Assembly: GCA_963746175.1 (NCBI GenBank)
Contig: CAVVAH010000004.1
Span: 620,001 to 684,000 of the forward strand
Direction of reading: 5' to 3'
DNA: 64,000 nt
From: CAVVAH01 sp963746175
GTDB lineage: Bacteria > Actinomycetota > Actinomycetes > JACCUZ01
A model generated the notes under the pieces. That model was not told the origin of the DNA and searched no databases. It saw only the letters and a program-made list of their open reading frames with translations. Of this stretch, positions 60,933 to 64,000 are shown one piece after another. Made by a program: the position numbers and the translations under genes. The number at the start of each line of letters is the position of its first letter. Within the stretch, counting starts at the first letter, position 1.

Positions 60933-61414
60933 GCCGGAACCTCCGTACGGGTGGGTGTGGCGGCCCGCGGGTTCGGGACCGTGCGTGCGATGGGGTTGCT
61001 GCGGCGCAGCAGCAGGTAGGCCTCGCAGCCGAGGCAGACGCCGAACGCGGCGTTGAGGAACGCCGCCGCCAGCGCGAAGGCGGTCGCGACGAGCGTCACG
61101 AGACCGGTGGGTGCCGCCAGCCCGGCGAGGGCGACGACGGTGAAGACCAGGCCGACCGCCTGCGCGAACCGCAGCGGCCGGGTGTCCTCCAGCTCGGCCG
61201 GCGGGCCGAGACGTGGCCGCAGGAGTCGCGCGTAGAGCACGCCGTAGGGCGAGCGGCCGTCGGCGCCGAGCCCGAAGACGACGACCTGGAGGACGAGCAG
61301 CCATGCCCAGCCGGTGGCCAGGGCCGCCGCCAGCACGAGCGTGGTCAGCGCGGCGCCGAGGCGCGGGCCGCGCGGGTCGACGAGCGCGGGGACGAACGGA
61401 TGCCTGGACGGCAT
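60929..61414 (-). CDS. DUF4395 membrane protein
   Basis: 161 residues, four helices (LTTLVLAAALATGWAWLLVL, FAQAVGLVFTVVALAGLAAP, LVTLVATAFALAAAFLNAAF and the region after it) with the conserved GVCLGCEAYLLLRR pair of cysteines near the end. DUF4395 genes travel with sulfurtransferases and thioredoxins. Probably handles sulfane sulfur at the membrane. Behind a sulfur-type leader peptide. Confidence 0.85.
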   Translation of the reverse strand: MPSRHPFVPALVDPRGPRLGAALTTLVLAAALATGWAWLLVLQVVVFGLGADGRSPYGVLYARLLRPRLGPPAELEDTRPLRFAQAVGLVFTVVALAGLAAPTGLVTLVATAFALAAAFLNAAFGVCLGCEAYLLLRRSNPIARTVPNPRAATPTRTEVPA

Positions 61415-61475
61415 GGGTGCTCCTGACGGAGGCGTCCGGAGGACGCGGGACGGGCAGCTGGACTGTCGTCTGGTG

Positions 61476-61550
61476 TCAGGAAGCAGGACAGAGCGCGGTG
61501 GCGACACGCAGCAGGTCCACTGCGCGTCGTCGGGTCAGCTCTGTGCTCAC
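61476..61550 (-). CDS. sulfur-responsive type leader peptide (DLxR...C)
   Basis: 24 residues from GTG. The core RRRAVDLLRVATALC fits the D-L-x-R-x(3-5)-C pattern of the short cysteine-containing leader peptides found before sulfur genes in actinobacteria. It ends 61 bases upstream of DUF4395. Between them GCGTCC-TCC-GGACGC can form a hairpin that could attenuate the operon when cysteine is plentiful; that mechanism is inferred. Confidence 0.75.
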   Translation of the reverse strand: MSTELTRRRAVDLLRVATALCPAS

Positions 61551-61609
61551 GCCGTCGATGCTAGACGTGTCCACGCCTCGGCACGAGGTGTTCCACGGAC
61601 TGAGACCGC

Positions 61610-62045
61610 TCATGCGACCGCCTCGCCCAGCGCGGCGAGCACGTCGGCCTTGCGCGGCTGCCCGCTGGCCCGGCGTACGACAGCGCCCTGCGCGTCCAGG
61701 ACCAGCACCGTCGGGGTGCGCCGGACGTCGAGCCGGCGGACCAGCTCGAGGTTGCTCTCGGCGTCGACCTCGACGTGCGCCACGCCCGGCACCAGGCCGC
61801 TGACCTCGTCGAGGACCCGGCGGGTGGCCCGGCACGGCTGGCAGAAGGCGGTGGAGAACTGCACCAGGGTGGCCCGCTCCCCCAGCTCCGCGCCGAGGTC
61901 GGACGCCGCGAGGACCGTGCGCGGCGCCTTGGCCGTCGTACCGGCGGGAGCGGCCGAGCCGGCGTCCGGAGCGCTGGACCCAGAGCCCGAGGCCCGACGC
62001 GACGACCAGCGTCACGGCGACGACGAGCAGCCCGGTCACGTCCAC
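61610..62045 (-). pseudogene. thioredoxin-like membrane protein, frameshifted
   Basis: The C-terminal thioredoxin domain is intact: LVQFSTAFCQPCRATRRVL with a CxxC site, then the cis-Pro region RRLDVRRTPTVLVLDAQG. Its own frame has no start upstream, only a stop. The expected N-terminal signal anchor (VTGLLVVAVTLVVASGLGLW) is found in another frame from GTG at 62045 or 62039. One base lost or gained between about 61,900 and 61,985 would join them. Homologue of the ThiX-type protein beside cysA2 in mycobacteria. A sequencing error is possible. Confidence 0.7.
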
Positions 62046-62086
62046 GGCAACCCCGTCCGGACTGCCCCGATTCCCCTCAGACCACC

Positions 62087-62806
62087 TCAGCCGAGGAGGA
62101 CGCGGGCCAGGACGTACGTCGCCGGCGCGACGAGCAGCGCGGGGAGGACAGCAGGCAGCACGGGGTGCGGCTCCGGCACCCGGTTCGCGAGGATGACGCC
62201 GAGCCGCGCGGCGACGGCCGCGACGGCGGCCGCGGCCAGGGCCGCCGGCAGGTCGAGGTCCGAACCCGCGGCGACGGCCAGCGCTGCCGCGCCCGTCACG
62301 AACGCGGCCACCACGGCGGACACCCAGCGCGGGAGCCCAAGGCGGCCACCGGCGAGGTCGGCCGCCGGGGTAGCCGCCAGAGCCACGGCGGCCACGACCG
62401 CGAGCCCGGTGCCGTGTCGGCCGGCGTCGAGGGCCGGCCAGGCCGCGCCGAGACCGCCCACGACGACGGCTGAGCCGGTCGCGGTGAGCGAGCCGGTGAG
62501 CCGCTCCCGGCCGTCCCGGCGGACCAGCTGCTGCACGAACGCGAGGAGCAGGGCCACGGCCAGGACTGGCGCTACGTGGGCCATCGGCCGGCTGTCGTCG
62601 GACTGCAGCACGGTCACGTCCGCGGCGACGGCGGCGGCGGCCGCCAGCAGCCGGCCGATCACGCCGCCGGTGGCTCCGAGGGCGCCGAACCACACGGCGG
62701 CGAGCAGCAGCTGGGCCACCGCCACCGCCAGGACCATGACCACCGGGTCGGTCGCGGCGCCGAGCACGAGGAGCGCCGCCAAACCGGCCGCGAGGGCTGC
62801 GCTCAT
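62087..62806 (-). CDS. multi-pass membrane protein, unknown function
   Basis: 239 residues, strongly hydrophobic with about eight helices and very Ala/Val-rich. One conserved-looking charged loop, FVQQLVRRDGRERLTGSLTA. No catalytic motif. Its ATG overlaps the MoaD stop. The gene takes the position of Rv0817c-like membrane proteins. I do not recognise the family. Confidence 0.65.
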   Translation of the reverse strand: MSAALAAGLAALLVLGAATDPVVMVLAVAVAQLLLAAVWFGALGATGGVIGRLLAAAAAVAADVTVLQSDDSRPMAHVAPVLAVALLLAFVQQLVRRDGRERLTGSLTATGSAVVVGGLGAAWPALDAGRHGTGLAVVAAVALAATPAADLAGGRLGLPRWVSAVVAAFVTGAAALAVAAGSDLDLPAALAAAAVAAVAARLGVILANRVPEPHPVLPAVLPALLVAPATYVLARVLLG

Positions 62807-63090
62807 CGGCTGCCCCCTGCGAAGGGCGGCAGCACCTCGACGGTGACTCCGTCGGCGAGGACGCTGTCGCGGCCGGAGCGGACGCCGTCGACGAGGAACG
62901 ACGCGACGCCCAGCACCCGGGCCAGCTCTGGCCCGTGCGCCGCCGCTGCCTGGTCCAGCACCTCGCCGAGTGTGGCGCCGTCGAACGGCTCCTCGTGGAC
63001 GCCTGCGGCGGCGCGCGCCGCAGCCCAGTACCGGAGCGTGCCCTCGGCCACCCGTCGCCTCCTCAGCTGCTCGTCATACCGCGACACCAC
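62803..63090 (-). CDS. MoaD/ThiS-family ubiquitin-like sulfur carrier
   Basis: 95 residues. Ubiquitin-like core (TLRYWAAARAAAGVHEEPFD, then GVTVEVLPPFAGG). Functional MoaD ends in Gly-Gly; here two further residues (SR) follow before the stop, which overlaps the next gene. Either the tail is trimmed or the protein is not adenylated. GTG start. Divergent from glnR. Confidence 0.8.
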   Translation of the reverse strand: MVSRYDEQLRRRRVAEGTLRYWAAARAAAGVHEEPFDGATLGEVLDQAAAAHGPELARVLGVASFLVDGVRSGRDSVLADGVTVEVLPPFAGGSR

Positions 63091-63202
63091 GGGTGACAGC
63101 CGTGTTTCGCCGGCGTAAAGCCTTCTCGCCGACCGGACAAGGGCCGGTCCTCAGGGGACCATCATGGTGAACTGGACGGCAGACGAGGGGAGTGGGACGC
63201 CG

Positions 63203-63952
63203 ATGAGCCAGCTGTTGCTGCTGACCAACACGCTGCAGCCGTCGACCGAGGTGCTGCCCGCGCTCGGCCTGCTCTCGCACTCGCTGCGGGTCGCCCCCGC
63301 GGAGGCCTCCGCCCTGCTCGAGGCCCCGCCGGCCGACGCGCTGCTCATCGACGGCCGCCGCGACCTGCCGCACGTCCGGTCGCTCTGCCGCGTGCTGCGC
63401 ACGACGGGCGTCGACTGCCCGGTGCTCCTCGTCGCCACCGAGGGCGGGCTCGCGGCCATGACCGCCGACTGGGGTGTCGACGACGTCATCCTCGACACGG
63501 CAGGCCCCGCGGAGGTCGAGGCCCGGCTGCGGCTCGCGATCGGGCGGCTCGCCGGCCGGGTCGGCGGCGACGACGAGCTCACCGAGATCCGCCGCGGCGA
63601 CGTGTCGATCGACGAGGCCACCTACACCGCGCGGGTCAAGGGCCGGGTGCTCGACCTCACCTACAAGGAGTTCGAGCTGCTGAAGTTCCTGGCGCAGCAC
63701 CCGGGCCGGGTGTTCAGCCGGGCCCAGCTGCTGCAGGAGGTCTGGGGCTACGACTACTACGGCGGCACCCGCACGGTCGACGTGCACGTCCGCCGGCTGC
63801 GGGCCAAGCTCGGGTCGGACCACGAGACGCTGATCGGGACCGTCCGCAACGTCGGCTACCGGTTCGTGCTGCCCAAGGACCCGCAGGACGCCGCTGCCGG
63901 GCTGCCGGCGTCCGCACCGTCGTCACCGCCGTCGCCCCTGCCGGTCTCCTAG
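63203..63952 (+). CDS. glnR: GlnR-type response regulator (nitrogen control)
   Basis: 249 residues. Atypical receiver domain: the acidic pocket is incomplete, with Asp in LLIDGRRDLPHV, as in orphan GlnR proteins that act without phosphorylation. The OmpR-type DNA-binding domain is intact (DLTYKEFELLKFLAQHPGRV, then RTVDVHVRRLRAKLG). ATG at 63203 with GGGGAG upstream. Likely master regulator of nitrogen assimilation genes. Same neighbourhood as Rv0818. Confidence 0.9.
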   Translation: MSQLLLLTNTLQPSTEVLPALGLLSHSLRVAPAEASALLEAPPADALLIDGRRDLPHVRSLCRVLRTTGVDCPVLLVATEGGLAAMTADWGVDDVILDTAGPAEVEARLRLAIGRLAGRVGGDDELTEIRRGDVSIDEATYTARVKGRVLDLTYKEFELLKFLAQHPGRVFSRAQLLQEVWGYDYYGGTRTVDVHVRRLRAKLGSDHETLIGTVRNVGYRFVLPKDPQDAAAGLPASAPSSPPSPLPVS

Positions 63953-64000
63953 CGACGCACGACCTGCGACGTACGACGCCCCCGCGAGCGAGCTGCTCGC

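Overview
The window is a very GC-rich chromosome segment from a member of the Actinomycetota. GTG starts are frequent, genes are packed with four-base ATGA/GTGA overlaps, and several gene neighbourhoods match mycobacteria: carD-yacL-ispD-ispF-cysS-rlmB beside lpqE, senX3-regX3 next to phoU, an Rv0474-hbhA-like pair, and a glnR-thioredoxin-sulfurtransferase-SseC-nitrobindin block. Mycothiol synthesis (mshA) and an RsiG anti-sigma factor with two intact cyclic-di-GMP motifs also point to this phylum. I cannot name a genus; a Nocardioides-like or related lineage is a guess. No phage, plasmid, IS transposase or CRISPR array is visible.

Layout. (1) 1-10515: one long co-directional run. It opens with a GMC (cholesterol-oxidase-like) oxidoreductase, a membrane metallophosphoesterase, an alpha/beta hydrolase with a PhaC-like cysteine nucleophile, an acetoacetate-decarboxylase-fold protein, two small membrane proteins and a patatin-like lipase. 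A membrane/peptidoglycan-binding trio follows. The GMC enzyme and the patatin carry the same extra C-terminal domain, so this is the best candidate in the window for an undescribed (lipid or sterol) pathway. (2) 10530-15827: MFS transporter, F420-type nitroreductase homologue, tRNA-Thr, an iron-box-controlled bfd-bfr pair, a flavin monooxygenase and a secreted small protein. (3) 15827-26117: a sugar locus with a fructokinase-type kinase, an amylosucrase-like GH13, a LacI regulator, a GH1 beta-glucosidase and a complete ABC importer, with a LacI-type operator before the binding-protein gene. (4) 26198-37205: a DUF4032 kinase-like protein, then rlmB, cysS, ispF, ispD, a PIN/TRAM protein and carD. 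Divergent from these are a UbiA-type prenyltransferase and lpqE, followed by regX3-senX3 and phoU around a PHO box.

(5) 37226-50770: phosphoglycerate mutase, MFS, YbjN, mshA, SDR, acetyltransferase, an AlaX-type editing protein, DUF2516, DUF1203, an HbhA-like protein with its XRE regulator, a peptidase S51/CysRS-tail fusion, a hydrolase, a disulfide oxidoreductase and an asparaginase. (6) 50793-55887: rsiG with a BKACE enzyme, and a divergent 963-residue DUF4388-like protein with two striking internal repeat arrays. (7) 55914-63952: dtd, ygfZ, a Fur-family regulator, nitrobindin, a GNAT, a nuclease-like lipoprotein, and a sulfur operon (leader peptide, DUF4395, an 18-residue coupled ORF, sseA, sseC). 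A frameshifted thioredoxin, a membrane protein, MoaD and glnR complete it.

Between genes the window is unusually rich in structure. Three copies of a roughly 245-bp intergenic element share terminal inverted repeats close to GCTGACCCGCCGTC (37226, 50830, 55644). At least seven long hairpins without U tracts sit at gene ends, four of them in a TGATC(C)AC family. Two single-base frameshifts (near 395 and near 61,940) may be sequencing errors or real lesions.
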